DNA of 64,000 bases from assembly GCF_001486505.1 (NCBI RefSeq), contig NZ_LN909065.1:496001-560000 (forward strand), written 5' to 3'. Source of the DNA: Paenibacillus rubinfantis (lineage in GTDB: Bacteria > Bacillota > Bacilli > Paenibacillales > Paenibacillaceae). Positions 25,724 through 34,867 of this stretch are shown piece by piece. How positions within the stretch are numbered: position 1 is the first letter of the stretch; the number at the start of each line of letters is the position of its first letter. A program made the translations under genes and the position numbers. The notes under the pieces are model-generated. The model saw only the letters and a list, made by a program, of their open reading frames with translations. It was not told the origin of the DNA and did no database searches.

Positions 25724-26629
25724 TTAATGGTCCCGTCGAAGCAACATATCGGCGATTTCAAGCAGTCGCTGCGGGTACGGGATCATCCCGCTTGACACAG
25801 CCTCCTTCGCTTCGCGCGTCAGCCGATCGACTTCAGCGCGGGAAGCTTCGATCCCGATAAAGTAAGGATAGGTCACCTTCTGTTGTTTAACGTCGCTTTG
25901 CGTTTTTTTGCCGAGCTTGCTTTCGTCACCGATCAAATCGAGGATATCGTCCTGAATTTGAAAAGCGTGCCCCAATGCCCGACCGTAACACTCCAGGGCC
26001 CCCAGCTGCTCCGGTGTGCCGGAAGCAAGATGTCCCCCGGCTTTCGCAGAGAACACGATCAAATCACCGGTTTTGTGCTCATGGATATAGCGCAGTTGAT
26101 TCAAGTCGGTTACCCCCTGCTCGCCTTGCATGTCGGCCACTTGGCCGCCCACCATGCCGCTGGGTCCGGCATATCGCGACAAATCCTCCACAATCGCAAG
26201 CACCGCCTCCGCCGGCACCCCGTGCGCGCGGCTCGCTTGGACTACACTGTAGAAAGCATGCGTCAGCAGGCCATCCCCGGCCAAAATCGCCATCGCTTCC
26301 CCAAACACCTTATGATTCGTTGGTTTGCCCCGCCGAAAGTCATCGTTGTCCAGGGCCGGAAGATCGTCATGGATCAGCGAATAGGTATGTATCATTTCCA
26401 CGGCGCAGGCGACGGGCAATGCCGCTTCCCGACTCGCGCCGAGCGCCTCCGCCGCAGCCACGACAAGCAGCGGCCGCAGCCTTTTCCCTCCGGCCATCAG
26501 CGAGTAATCCATCGCTCGGCTTAAGGTTTCCGGCACTTCCCATGCAACCGGAAGGCTAGAGGATAACCGGGAAGTGACAACCTCCCCAATTTCCTTCATA
26601 TACTCCTCTAAAGATAAATGCTGCCGCAA
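25724..26629 (-). CDS. ispA: Farnesyl (geranyl) diphosphate synthase
   Basis: A 301-residue prenyl chain-elongation enzyme. First Asp-rich motif DDLPALDNDDFRRGKPTNH near residue 85 and second motif FQIQDDILDL near 225; GGKRLRPLLVVA and GMVGGQVADM are also typical. It condenses isopentenyl diphosphate with allylic diphosphates to C15. The frame begins with TTG at 26629 behind a GGTGAT site; an ATG ten codons on has a GAGGAG only three bases away and is an alternative. It lies 16 bases after xseB. Confidence 0.92.
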   Translation of the reverse strand: MRQHLSLEEYMKEIGEVVTSRLSSSLPVAWEVPETLSRAMDYSLMAGGKRLRPLLVVAAAEALGASREAALPVACAVEMIHTYSLIHDDLPALDNDDFRRGKPTNHKVFGEAMAILAGDGLLTHAFYSVVQASRAHGVPAEAVLAIVEDLSRYAGPSGMVGGQVADMQGEQGVTDLNQLRYIHEHKTGDLIVFSAKAGGHLASGTPEQLGALECYGRALGHAFQIQDDILDLIGDESKLGKKTQSDVKQQKVTYPYFIGIEASRAEVDRLTREAKEAVSSGMIPYPQRLLEIADMLLRRDH

Positions 26630-26645
26630 CTAGATCACCGCTCCC

Positions 26646-26927
26646 TCAGAAATCTGCGCTTTCGCCCAGCGGCGGCTGAAACGGCTGTTTCTCGACCGCC
26701 CCGTCTTCTTCTACGATCATTTCGATCTTCTGTTCCACCTGGGCCAGCTTCTGGCCGCAGATTTGCGAGAGCCGCATGCCTTGCTGGAACAGGTCAATCG
26801 CCTTCTCCAGCGGTACGTCGCCGTGCTCCAGCTGGGACACGATGTCCTCCAGCTGGTTCATCGCCTCTTCGAAATTCAGTTCTGGTTGCTGCGCTTCCGC
26901 ATTAACCTTAGCTTCCTGTTCCTTCAT
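26646..26927 (-). CDS. xseB: Exonuclease VII small subunit
   Basis: A 93-residue helical protein. The family core NFEEAMNQLEDIVSQLEHGD followed by PLEKAIDLFQQGM is complete. XseB subunits wrap XseA to make exonuclease VII, which degrades single-stranded DNA. Its start overlaps the tail of the xseA reading frame by 20 bases, the usual arrangement. The partner XseA is frame-disrupted here, so this subunit may lack a full partner. Confidence 0.93.
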   Translation of the reverse strand: MKEQEAKVNAEAQQPELNFEEAMNQLEDIVSQLEHGDVPLEKAIDLFQQGMRLSQICGQKLAQVEQKIEMIVEEDGAVEKQPFQPPLGESADF

Positions 26928-28111
26928 CTTCTCCCGCTCCTTCCGGCCTCATGCCCCAAACTTGACAATCCAGTTCTCCGTCCGTCACTTTCACGGTGAT
27001 ACGATCGCCGGGATCGACGTCCGACAGCGATTTGATTAGCCGTTCTCCTTGTTCATCGTAAACGAGGCTGTAGCCCCGCGCCATCACCTTAAGCGGGCTT
27101 AACGCATCCAGATGGCGGATCCCCGAGGCCAACTGGCTGGATTTCTCCCGCAGGATGCCTTGCATGGCCTGCCGCAGCAGGCGATCCGCCTCCCGCCGCC
27201 GTCGCCCTGCGAACAGTAGCGCTTCCTGAGGATGGAAGCGCAGGAGCCGCTGGTGCAGGCGATCCTGGGCCGCGCCGGCCAATTGCAGGCGCGTCTGCAG
27301 GCGCCCGGTCAGCCGCGAGGACAGCCGATCCAGCCGCTCCGCGTGCTGGAGCAGGCTGGCGCAGGTCGGCGACGAAATCGGCGATGGTGAAATCCGTCTC
27401 ATGGCCAACGGCCGAGATGACGGGAATCGCCGATTCGTAGATCGCGCGCGCGACCTGCTCCTCATTGAACGCCCACAGCTCCTCGAGCGAGCCGCCGCCG
27501 CGGCCGACGATCAGCACGTCGGCCTCCCCCATCGCGTTCAGCGTCCGAATCGCCTTCACGATCGACGGTGCCGCCCCTTTGCCCTGGACGAGCGCGGGGT
27601 ACAAGATCACTTCCGCTTGCGGATATCGCCGCCCCAGCGTCGTCAAGATGTCGCGGACCGCCGCGCCGGTTGGCGAAGTCACAACGCCAATCGTCTTCGG
27701 GAACCGCGGCAAAGGCCGTTTGCGTCCGGGAGCGAACAAGCCCTCCGCATCCAGCTTCTGCTTCAACTGCTCGAAGGCCAGATACAGGCTGCCTACGCCG
27801 TCCGGCTGCATATGCGTCGCGTAGAACTGGTACTGCCCGTCCCGCTCGTAGACGGAGACGTTGCCGCGGGCGATGACGCGCGTCCCTTCCTTGGGCCGAA
27901 ACGGCAGCCGTTGATTGTGCGACGCAAACATAATACATTTGATCCGGCTGTCCGCATCCTTCAGCGTGAAATACATATGTCCGCTGGAATGATGCGTGAA
28001 ATTGGAGATTTCACCGCGAATCCAAACGTCGGTGAGCACCTGGTCCGATTCCAGCTTCATTCGGATGTAGCGGTTCAAATCCTTCACCGTCAAAATCCGC
28101 TGCTGATCCAA
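26908..28111 (-). pseudogene. xseA: Exonuclease VII large subunit, disrupted by an internal deletion/frameshift
   Basis: Two pieces in different frames make up XseA. Codons 1-251 (28111 to about 27359, start TTG behind AAAGGAGG) give the OB-fold and nuclease core: [48 protein letters not shown] and [16 protein letters not shown]. After that Arg the frame drifts into Pro/Ala-rich nonsense to a stop at 27089. In another frame the normal C-terminal helices resume ([20 protein letters not shown] ... [14 protein letters not shown]) and end at 26908, overlapping xseB as usual. The family segment after VADLR (APTPSAAAELAVP type) is missing, roughly 20-45 residues. Either a real deletion or an assembly error. 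Confidence 0.85.
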
Positions 28112-28133
28112 AGATGCCGCCTCCTTTCCGAGA

Positions 28134-28158
28134 AATAAGGGAAACTTGTACCCTTATT
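28134..28158. repeat. 25-base imperfect palindrome, copy 1
   Basis: AATAAGGG, nine bases, then CCCTTATT. It lies just upstream of the xseA ribosome site. Copy 2 starts 51 bases further on. Confidence 0.75.
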
Positions 28159-28184
28159 CGGCGCATAATGCCCCTATTCGAAAA

Positions 28185-28209
28185 AATAAGGGAACTTTTT
28201 TCCTTTATT
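28185..28209. repeat. 25-base imperfect palindrome, copy 2
   Basis: AATAAGGG, nine bases, then CCTTTATT, the same length and arms as copy 1 with one change. Both lie in the 164-base gap between folD and xseA. Confidence 0.75.
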
Positions 28210-28275
28210 TGATCGCCAACTGCCTCATGAAGCGGTTTTTGCCACACTTTCCTCGGGAAAAGGACATAACCCTAT

Positions 28276-29133
28276 TTACGCTAACCCTTGCAGCCGTTTC
28301 GCCGCAATCAGCGTATTTTGCATCAGCATCGTAATTGTCATCGGGCCAACGCCGCCGGGTACCGGGGTGATCGGACCGGAAACTTCCTTCACACTTTCGA
28401 AATCCACGTCCCCAGCCAGCTTGCCGTTGTCCAGGCGGTTCATCCCGACGTCGATGACTACGGCGCCCGGCTTCACGTAAGAAGCGTCCACAAAGTTCGC
28501 ACGTCCGATGGCGACGACAAGAATGTCCGCCAAGCGGGTCAATTCCTTCATATTGGCTGTACGCGAATGACACATGGTGACCGTTGCGTTCTCCCGCTGC
28601 AAGAGCAAGGAAACCGGCTTGCCTACAATGTTGCTGCGGCCGATGACTACCGCATGTTTCCCGGCGAGCTCGACCCCTGTGCGTTTGATCAGCTCGATGA
28701 CCCCTGCCGGCGTGCAAGGCAACAAGCTATCATCGCCGATCATTAAATTGCCGACATTCACCGGATGGAAACCGTCGACGTCCTTCTCTACGGAAATGGC
28801 ATCGATGACGGCTTTTTCATTGATATGTTTCGGCAACGGCAGCTGCACCAAGATCCCGTGGATATTGGACTGATGATTCAGCTTGTCCACCAGGGCTAAC
28901 AGCTCCTCCTGCGACGTCTCCGCCGACAAGCGGTGAACCTCCGAATAGTAGCCCAGGTCGTGGCAGGCTTTCTCCTTATTTCGCACATACACCTGCGAAG
29001 CTGGATCCTCACCGACAAGCACGACCGCCAGCCCCGGCGTAAAGCCTTGCTTTGCCAGCCGTTCTACCTCTTCGCGCAAATCCTTGCGAATTTCTTCCGA
29101 AATTTGTTTTCCGTTAATGATTGGTGCCGTCAT
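28276..29133 (-). CDS. folD: Bifunctional methylenetetrahydrofolate dehydrogenase / cyclohydrolase
   Basis: A 285-residue enzyme interconverting 5,10-methylene-THF, methenyl-THF and 10-formyl-THF. Signatures: [18 protein letters not shown] with its catalytic Lys, [13 protein letters not shown], dinucleotide-binding [14 protein letters not shown] and the C-terminal [11 protein letters not shown]. Length is normal. The ATG is behind GGAGAGGA. It follows nusB by 32 bases, matching nusB-folD-xseA in B. subtilis. Confidence 0.97.
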   Translation of the reverse strand: MTAPIINGKQISEEIRKDLREEVERLAKQGFTPGLAVVLVGEDPASQVYVRNKEKACHDLGYYSEVHRLSAETSQEELLALVDKLNHQSNIHGILVQLPLPKHINEKAVIDAISVEKDVDGFHPVNVGNLMIGDDSLLPCTPAGVIELIKRTGVELAGKHAVVIGRSNIVGKPVSLLLQRENATVTMCHSRTANMKELTRLADILVVAIGRANFVDASYVKPGAVVIDVGMNRLDNGKLAGDVDFESVKEVSGPITPVPGGVGPMTITMLMQNTLIAAKRLQGLA

Positions 29134-29165
29134 GCTTGTCCTCTCCTCTACCCTAAAATGGAATT

Positions 29166-29615
29166 TTATCGTTTGCTTTTTAACTGGTCTAGATCTTGAA
29201 TCATTTTACCGAGCACACCGTTGACGAACTTCCCGGATTCCGCGGTTCCAAAATGCTTGGACAGCTCAATCGCTTCATTGACGGCCACTTTACCCGGCAC
29301 GTCGTCGCGGAAGATCATTTCGTAGGTGGCCAGACGCAGCACCTGCCGGTCCACCTTGGACAAACGGCTGATTTGCCAGCCTTTCAAATAGTCCTCCAGC
29401 AAGGCGTCGATCGCGTCTTTCCGCCCCCAGGTGCCGTTCACCAGCTCCAGCACGAAAGCACGGGTGGCATCCACGTCGGAAAGTTCAACCTCGCTCTCGT
29501 TCTCCTCCATCGCTTCCGTAAGCAGCATCGTTACCGCTTCGTTTGCGTCCACTTCATTCATTTCCATCTGATACATGCTTTGTACCGCAATCTCTCTCGC
29601 CAAACGCCGTTTCAT
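29166..29615 (-). CDS. nusB: Transcription antitermination factor NusB
   Basis: A 149-residue helical RNA-binding protein with the N-terminal arginine-rich [17 protein letters not shown] and C-terminal [25 protein letters not shown]. It joins NusE, NusA and NusG in rRNA antitermination. It heads nusB-folD-xseA-xseB-ispA; AGGAGG precedes the ATG. A large hairpin lies upstream. Confidence 0.95.
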   Translation of the reverse strand: MKRRLAREIAVQSMYQMEMNEVDANEAVTMLLTEAMEENESEVELSDVDATRAFVLELVNGTWGRKDAIDALLEDYLKGWQISRLSKVDRQVLRLATYEMIFRDDVPGKVAVNEAIELSKHFGTAESGKFVNGVLGKMIQDLDQLKSKR

Positions 29616-29734
29616 CTGTTTCCTCCTAAAAATTTCTACGCTTTAACCCTCAACCTGCGCCTATCCTTCAGCATGGACCAAAACCGCCACAATCATCACC
29701 AAATGCGCCAAACTCACACACTTCCGTTTACACA

Positions 29735-29806
29735 AAAAAAGACCCGTAATCCGCTTACTCCACAAAAGGGGCAAGAACACGTTCCTAGCTCTTTTCCGGA
29801 GTAAGC
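29735..29806 (-). terminator. Large hairpin and T-run between DUF2273 gene and nusB
   Basis: Minus strand GCTTACTCC and GGAGTAAGC pair over 54 bases with further inner pairing (AAAAG with CTTTT, GAAC with GTTC), then 11 bases, then seven T. The T-run is not directly after the stem, so it may be a terminator or an attenuator for nusB. The rest of the 226-base gap shows nothing clear. Confidence 0.55.
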
Positions 29807-29841
29807 CTATCACAGGAAACGGTAATGAGGAATTAGAAATC

Positions 29842-30087
29842 TCATTTAAAAGGACGCCAACGTGTAGACAGCCATTCCCAAATCATACTCCAGGGTAACA
29901 GCGGGCCTCCCTCCAAGTCCTTCTGCTTGCCGATCGTATACCCGATAAACAGCAGCAAGGCGCAGAACAACATATTCCAAAATCCGAAAAACAGATAGAT
30001 CGGGCATAAAAACACGGCCGCCGCTATACCAAGCAGGCGTCCTTTGTGACTCTCCCACAATTGTTTCCAGAACACCCCGCTGCTCAC
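29842..30087 (-). CDS. DUF2273 small membrane protein
   Basis: An 81-residue protein with two close hydrophobic segments (LLGIAAAVFLCPIYLFFGFW and MLFCALLLFIGYTIG) and an aromatic C-terminus. DUF2273 proteins are found beside Asp23 and AmaP and are thought to belong to the same envelope-stress assembly. The frame starts at GTG 30087, two bases after the amaP stop, so it is probably translated by coupling; no strong ribosome site of its own is seen. Confidence 0.78.
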   Translation of the reverse strand: MSSGVFWKQLWESHKGRLLGIAAAVFLCPIYLFFGFWNMLFCALLLFIGYTIGKQKDLEGGPLLPWSMIWEWLSTRWRPFK

Positions 30088-30089
30088 CC

Positions 30090-30629
30090 CTATTCAACCC
30101 GGCTTTTGATGACCGGGGAATGGACCAGATTCGCAATGTAAACCGACACGTAGGATACGGGAATCCCCGTAATTTCCTCGACATGATCATGGACCTGTCT
30201 CTGAACTTCCTCCGTCAGCGCCGGGATCGATGTCTCTCCGTCAACGAGTGCACGTACCACGATTTCGAGTCCGGATTCGGTGATTCGAATCCGCGTCTTC
30301 ACTTCCTTGATGCCACGCACGCGAGAAGCCGCTTTGTAGGACAGGTTCTCAATGGTGTCCACCGAGATTTGGATATCCCCGTATTCGTTGCGTTGGTCAA
30401 TCGAGGTTGCTGAGCTGCGGTCCCTGCTGATCGATATGTAAAAAACGCGGATGCTGATAAGCAGCAATACGATCGCTACCACCCAGGTACCGACATAGAA
30501 CGGTTGCCGATCCAGGAGCTCCAGGTTCAGAGGAACCGCATCCGTAAGCAATAGAATGACGAAAACAGATAGGATCGCGATGCTCAAGCTGTAAATAAAC
30601 ATCAGAATTCGGTCTAAAATTTTGGCCAC
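30090..30629 (-). CDS. amaP: Alkaline-shock membrane anchor protein AmaP
   Basis: A 179-residue protein with two N-terminal membrane segments (residues about 10-30 and 47-65) followed by a soluble domain (GDIQISVDTIENLSYKAASR, VSVYIANL) that resembles an Asp23 fold. In Staphylococcus AmaP holds Asp23 at the membrane. It sits between the Asp23-family gene and the DUF2273 gene in the same direction, the usual trio. Two hairpins separate it from the Asp23-family gene and may tune relative amounts. Confidence 0.85.
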   Translation of the reverse strand: MAKILDRILMFIYSLSIAILSVFVILLLTDAVPLNLELLDRQPFYVGTWVVAIVLLLISIRVFYISISRDRSSATSIDQRNEYGDIQISVDTIENLSYKAASRVRGIKEVKTRIRITESGLEIVVRALVDGETSIPALTEEVQRQVHDHVEEITGIPVSYVSVYIANLVHSPVIKSRVE

Positions 30630-30660
30630 GACAGGTATTGCCTCCTTAATAGAGGTTTGC

Positions 30661-30720
30661 TTCAGCTTGTCCCAGCTGAAAATTACAGTAAACCCCTGAC
30701 CTGAGAAGCGGTCGGGGGTT
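30661..30720 (-). other. Two hairpins between the Asp23-family gene and amaP
   Basis: 30661-30680 is a palindrome with 7-base arms TTCAGCT/AGCTGAA. 30691-30720 has 10-base arms AACCCCxGACC/GGTCxGGGGTT. Neither has a long T-run, so they look more like processing or partial-termination structures than full terminators. Confidence 0.6.
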
Positions 30721-30731
30721 CGTTACGATCG

Positions 30732-31139
30732 TTATTTCACGCGATGGGTCGCTTCCACTTCTTCCACACGTTCGGATGCTTTGAAAATGACGTCGTGAAT
30801 ATGTACATTCACTTCGATGACATTCAGCCCCGTCATGGTTTCGATGGAGCGCTTCACGTTGCGTTGGATTTCCGAGGCGACTTCCGGGAGACGGTTGCCG
30901 TATTCGACGATCACGGATACGTCTACCGCAGCTTCGCGTTGGCCGACTTCCACCTTAACGCCTTTGGAAAGATTCTTTCTTCCCAACAATTCGGCAATGC
31001 CGCCGGCGAATCCGCCGCTCATTCCGGCAACGCCCTTCACCTCAACGGTAGCCAGTCCGGCAATCACTTCGATCACTTCCGGGGCAATTTGAATTTCACC
31101 AATATCCGTACGTTCGAATTCCGTTGGCAAAGTGCTCAT
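30732..31139 (-). CDS. yqhY: Asp23/Gls24 family protein (YqhY)
   Basis: A 135-residue alkaline-shock-type protein with the family blocks IGEIQIAPEVIEVIAGLAT, GVAGMSGGFAGGIAELLG and GLNVIEVNVHIHDV. B. subtilis YqhY lies between accC and nusB, as here, and its loss affects acetyl-CoA carboxylase control and fatty acid synthesis. I start at the ATG 31139 because GAGGTGG is well spaced for it; an ATG three codons earlier is too close. It is 112 bases after accC. Confidence 0.9.
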   Translation of the reverse strand: MSTLPTEFERTDIGEIQIAPEVIEVIAGLATVEVKGVAGMSGGFAGGIAELLGRKNLSKGVKVEVGQREAAVDVSVIVEYGNRLPEVASEIQRNVKRSIETMTGLNVIEVNVHIHDVIFKASERVEEVEATHRVK

Positions 31140-31251
31140 TCTATTCATCCACCTCTCAATAAGTATGACGCTGCTCTAGCGATAGATACCGCGCACTTAT
31201 TATACATACTATATCATTTTGGGTTCATTATGACAAACTCGCGGAAGCTTT

Positions 31252-32595
31252 CTATATCTCGTTTTCTTCCAAAAATTTGATATCGAAGTCACCCTTGATA
31301 AACGTCGGATGCTCCAGCAGCTTCTGGTGAAAGGGGATCGTTGTATGAATGCCTTCGATGGCGAATTCGGACAGCGCCCGTTTCATTTTCGCGATCGCTT
31401 CTTCCCGCGTAGGGGCCCAAACGATCAGTTTGGCGATCATCGAATCGTAATGCGGCGAGATCATGTATCCCGGATAAGCGCCGCTGTCGACGCGAACGCC
31501 CGGTCCACCCGGCGGCAAATAGAAGCCGATTTTCCCTGGGGACGGCATAAAGTTGCGGGACGGGTCCTCGGCGTTAATCCGGCACTCGATCGACCAGCCG
31601 TTCAGTTGGATGTCCTCTTGCGTGAAGGAAAGCGGATTGCCTTCGGCCACGGAGATCATTTCCTGGATCAAATCAACGCCGGTAACCATTTCAGTAACCG
31701 GATGCTCAACTTGAATCCGCGTGTTCATTTCCATGAAATAAAATTGTCCGTCCGGACCCAACAGGAATTCCAGCGTTCCCGCGCCGGAATAGTTCACAGC
31801 CAGCGCGGCCCGAACCGCGGCTTCGCCCATCTCCTGCCGTTTCTCCGGCGATAGCACCGGACAAGGCGCTTCTTCGACCAGCTTCTGGCGGCGGCGCTGT
31901 ACCGAGCAATCGCGTTCGCCCAGATAAACCGCGTTGCCGTGCTTGTCGGCAATGATTTGAATTTCCACGTGCTTCATGCCGGTCAAATATTTTTCCAAAT
32001 ACACGCCGGCATTGCCAAACGCTTTTTGCGCTTCCTGCTGGGCCGTCGTAATTTGCTTGATCAGCGATTCCTCGTCGTCGGCGATGCGGATCCCTTTGCC
32101 TCCGCCGCCGGCGGTCGCCTTGATGATAACCGGGTAACCGATGTCGCGCGCGACCATGACGGCTTCGTCCAGATCCTCGATCAGGCCGTCTGAGCCGGGA
32201 ATGACCGGCACCTCGGCTTCCTTCATCGTTTGCTTCGCCATCGCTTTGTCGCCCATGCGGGTGATCGCTTCCGGAGAGGGACCGATGAACGTAATGTTGC
32301 AAGAGCCGCAAATTTCCGCGAAGTCAGCGTTTTCAGCCAGGAATCCATATCCGGGATGAATCGCGTCGCACTCCGTCAACGTCGCAACGCTCATTAAGTT
32401 GGTTAAATTCAAATAGCTGTCCTTGGACAGCGTAGGTCCGATACAATAGGCCTCATCGGCCAGACGTACGTGCAGCGAATCCTTGTCCGCTTCGGAATAG
32501 ACCGCTACGGTGGAAATCCCCAGCTCGCGGCAAGCGCGAATGATCCGTACGGCGATCTCGCCGCGGTTAGCAATCAATACTTTGTGAAATTTCAT
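31252..32595 (-). CDS. accC: Biotin carboxylase subunit of acetyl-CoA carboxylase
   Basis: A 447-residue ATP-grasp enzyme that carboxylates biotin on AccB. N-terminal [20 protein letters not shown], nucleotide loop [13 protein letters not shown] near 160, and [16 protein letters not shown] near 290 with catalytic residues. Normal length. The ATG is behind AAAGGAGG. It follows accB by 74 bases. Together they start fatty acid synthesis. Confidence 0.97.
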   Translation of the reverse strand: MKFHKVLIANRGEIAVRIIRACRELGISTVAVYSEADKDSLHVRLADEAYCIGPTLSKDSYLNLTNLMSVATLTECDAIHPGYGFLAENADFAEICGSCNITFIGPSPEAITRMGDKAMAKQTMKEAEVPVIPGSDGLIEDLDEAVMVARDIGYPVIIKATAGGGGKGIRIADDEESLIKQITTAQQEAQKAFGNAGVYLEKYLTGMKHVEIQIIADKHGNAVYLGERDCSVQRRRQKLVEEAPCPVLSPEKRQEMGEAAVRAALAVNYSGAGTLEFLLGPDGQFYFMEMNTRIQVEHPVTEMVTGVDLIQEMISVAEGNPLSFTQEDIQLNGWSIECRINAEDPSRNFMPSPGKIGFYLPPGGPGVRVDSGAYPGYMISPHYDSMIAKLIVWAPTREEAIAKMKRALSEFAIEGIHTTIPFHQKLLEHPTFIKGDFDIKFLEENEI

Positions 32596-32669
32596 GAGAT
32601 TCTCGTATCCTCCTTTGGAAAGCTAGGGTAGCGGCCCTTGCTGGTGCATTAGGGACGGTACTCCTTCAT

Positions 32670-33167
32670 TTACTCCGGCTTCACCAAAAAGAGAGGCTGT
32701 CCGTATTCGACCATCTGCCCGTTTTCCACGAGGATGTCGATGATTTCGCCTTTGATTTCCGCCTCCAGCTCGTTCATCAGCTTCATCGCTTCAATGATGC
32801 AAACCGTCGTCTTCTCGCCGACCTTGTCGCCGATGTTTACGTAAGGTTGGGCTTCCGGTGACGAGGAACGATAGAACGTCCCAACCATCGGCGAAGCAAT
32901 GGTATGTAAGTTAGCTTCAGGCGCAGCGGAACGCGCGGCTTCCGTCGCTTGAGGAGCTGGCGTGGCTTCTTGGGCAACTGGCGCAGATACGGCGGCCGGA
33001 ACAAATCCCGGAGCAGCCGCCGCCTGCATTGGCTGCACGTGAACGACTTCGCTCACCCCGTTCTTGCGGATGCACAAGCGAGCGCCTTCATTTTCGATTT
33101 CTAATTCATGCACGGACGTTTGGTCCAGCAGTTCGATCAATTCTTTGATTTCACTCAACTTAAACAT
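32670..33167 (-). CDS. accB: Biotin carboxyl carrier protein
   Basis: A 165-residue carrier. The N-terminus MFKLSEIKELIELLDQTSVH is typical, followed by an Ala/Pro/Thr-rich linker and a biotinyl domain starting ASPMVGTFYRS with the biotin Lys in EAMKLMNE. The ATG at 33167 has GGAGAG upstream; a longer frame start at 33218 is not family-like. First gene of accB-accC; a terminator separates it from nothing upstream but the spoIIIAH terminator. Confidence 0.95.
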   Translation of the reverse strand: MFKLSEIKELIELLDQTSVHELEIENEGARLCIRKNGVSEVVHVQPMQAAAAPGFVPAAVSAPVAQEATPAPQATEAARSAAPEANLHTIASPMVGTFYRSSSPEAQPYVNIGDKVGEKTTVCIIEAMKLMNELEAEIKGEIIDILVENGQMVEYGQPLFLVKPE

Positions 33168-33265
33168 ATTCTCACTCTCTCCTTCAGCTTTGTAGGAAAA
33201 GCCTTGGCCTTCAACCATAAGCCTTCTCGGCTCATAACTTTATGTATTATATCATAATCGATCAA

Positions 33266-33297
33266 AATGGAAAGAGTCCAAGTTACCTCGGACTCTT
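33266..33297 (-). terminator. Terminator after spoIIIAH
   Basis: Minus strand AAGAGTCC pairs with GGACTCTT around a 10-base loop, followed by TCCATTTT. It closes the spoIIIA operon about 50 bases after the last stop. Confidence 0.75.
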
Positions 33298-33345
33298 CCC
33301 GCAATGGGAACCTATCGGTTCGCTATTTAGCTATGCAAGAAACCC

Positions 33346-34155
33346 TTATTGCGTCACGTATTGTACGCTGACTTTATCCTGGGATACGCCCAGTTCCTTG
33401 ATCACCAGGTCCATAATGCTTACGGCTTCTTTGGCCTCCATCTTCTCGCTCACGACGACGACTTTATATTTGTCGTCTGCTTCTTGTACGACGGCATTCG
33501 CATATTGTTGTTTCAATCTTTCCTCAATGTCGTAGATCTTCGCTTCCTTTTCTTCAAGAGCGCTTAATTCCTGTTGGGCCATCGCCGCGGCCTCCAGCGA
33601 TTCGTTCTCGCTAATCGCTTGCATCAGCTCTTCTTGCTTCTTCATGTTTTCCTGAGTACGGGCGAATTGGTAAGCATTTAGAGTGTCTGTGGAGGAGACG
33701 CCTTGGGCTTCCAGTTGACTCAACACATCCTCATCCGTCGCAGCTTGCTTCTGACCCCCGTCCGTTGCCGGGGTGCCTTCCGTAGCCTTACCGGTATCCG
33801 TCGTTTGCGCATCGCCGTTAGCGGCAGCATCGCTGTTAGCGGTAGCTTCCTCTTGCATCGCCGCGTCAGGCTTCTCGCTGTCTTCGTTCCCAACTGCTTG
33901 TTCCGTTTGATCCGCTGCAGCGGCATCATCTGTGATGACGCTGCTGTTTTCACTGCCATCCGTTGTCACTTCCGAGAGAATCACGTCATCTCCTGTCGCG
34001 TTTCCGCTCATCCCGTTATTGGTTGTACTCACTTGCTGTCCGTCGGTTGGCGTCGACGCCTGCGGACTGTCTTCCGTAAACAGATAATACGCAGATAAAA
34101 TGACCATCAAGCTCAGCATGGAAACCAGCCAAATCGTTTGTCTTTTGGATTTCAT
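33346..34155 (-). CDS. spoIIIAH: Stage III sporulation protein AH
   Basis: A 269-residue mother-cell membrane protein that meets forespore SpoIIQ across the intermembrane space. One N-terminal anchor (TIWLVSMLSLMVILSAYYLF), a long low-complexity linker of about 110 residues rich in Asp, Ala, Thr and Glu, then the conserved YscJ-like domain starting DTLNAYQFARTQENMKKQEELM and ending LGVSQDKVSVQYVTQ. It is about 50 residues longer than the B. subtilis protein, mostly in the linker. ATG 34155 follows AGGAGG. Confidence 0.92.
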   Translation of the reverse strand: MKSKRQTIWLVSMLSLMVILSAYYLFTEDSPQASTPTDGQQVSTTNNGMSGNATGDDVILSEVTTDGSENSSVITDDAAAADQTEQAVGNEDSEKPDAAMQEEATANSDAAANGDAQTTDTGKATEGTPATDGGQKQAATDEDVLSQLEAQGVSSTDTLNAYQFARTQENMKKQEELMQAISENESLEAAAMAQQELSALEEKEAKIYDIEERLKQQYANAVVQEADDKYKVVVVSEKMEAKEAVSIMDLVIKELGVSQDKVSVQYVTQ

Positions 34156-34214
34156 AATGGGATTCCTCCTCAAAATTTAAATGAACGAACTGCTACATGA
34201 TTCCGGTTGATCGA

Positions 34215-34862
34215 TTATTGAGATTGCTTGCGCGGGACGACGGAGATTCGGTATGCCGGTACGTTCAATCCCTTTTCAACGGCGTCTACGATCAAGCTTT
34301 TCACCGTTTTGTTCTCGGCTCCCCGGGCGACAACCAGCACGCCGCGAACCTTCGGTTTGATCTTCTTGGTGACGATCGGCTGCTCGCTGCCGGAAGCCTC
34401 ATAGGTGACGATCTCACCGTCCCGGGTATATTGGGTGATGTGCCGTTTCCCTCCGTCCGCGTCGCTTTCTTCCGTTAACTCCTGTGAGTCTTTAACGTTG
34501 CGCTGAACCACGATTTCCTCCGTCGAATCGATCGTTACCAGCACGTCGACCGCACCAACGCCGACGATTTTCTCCAGGATCTCTTTCGTTTTGCCTTCGA
34601 GCGTCATTTCGATGCTGGTGAAATCATCGTCCCCCGCACCTCCCGCAAGTCCGGCCGAACCGGCGAGATCCTGCATCATCGGCGGCTCGCGGCTCCCCTC
34701 GCCGTTAGGCTCGAGCTGCTTTACATTTACGAAGGAATTGAACAGCATAATGGCGATCCCGACCAGCCCGAGGATCAGCAGCCAACGAAACGTACTTATG
34801 GTTTTTTTGCCTTCTGTTCCTCGGCCAAGCCATTGCTCCAGTTTCTTCAGCCATCCCGGCAC
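34215..34862 (-). CDS. spoIIIAG: Stage III sporulation protein AG
   Basis: A 215-residue protein with one membrane segment near the N-terminus (WLLILGLVGIAIMLFNSFV) and an extracellular ring-building domain; GKTKEILEKIVGVGAVDVLV and VRGVLVVARGAENKTVK are conserved. SpoIIIAG forms a large ring in the channel between mother cell and forespore. I prefer GTG at 34862, correctly spaced from GGAGG, over GTG at 34871, which overlaps that site. It overlaps or abuts spoIIIAF, so they are coupled. Confidence 0.92.
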   Translation of the reverse strand: MPGWLKKLEQWLGRGTEGKKTISTFRWLLILGLVGIAIMLFNSFVNVKQLEPNGEGSREPPMMQDLAGSAGLAGGAGDDDFTSIEMTLEGKTKEILEKIVGVGAVDVLVTIDSTEEIVVQRNVKDSQELTEESDADGGKRHITQYTRDGEIVTYEASGSEQPIVTKKIKPKVRGVLVVARGAENKTVKSLIVDAVEKGLNVPAYRISVVPRKQSQ

Positions 34863-34867
34863 TTTCT

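Noticed and set aside
27401..28138. A 245-codon plus-strand frame over xseA
   Set aside because: It is antisense to the disrupted gene with no start site and no motifs.
28134..28209. CRISPR or att-site interpretation of the paired palindromes
   Set aside because: Only two units, no unique spacers of equal size, no cas or integrase genes near.
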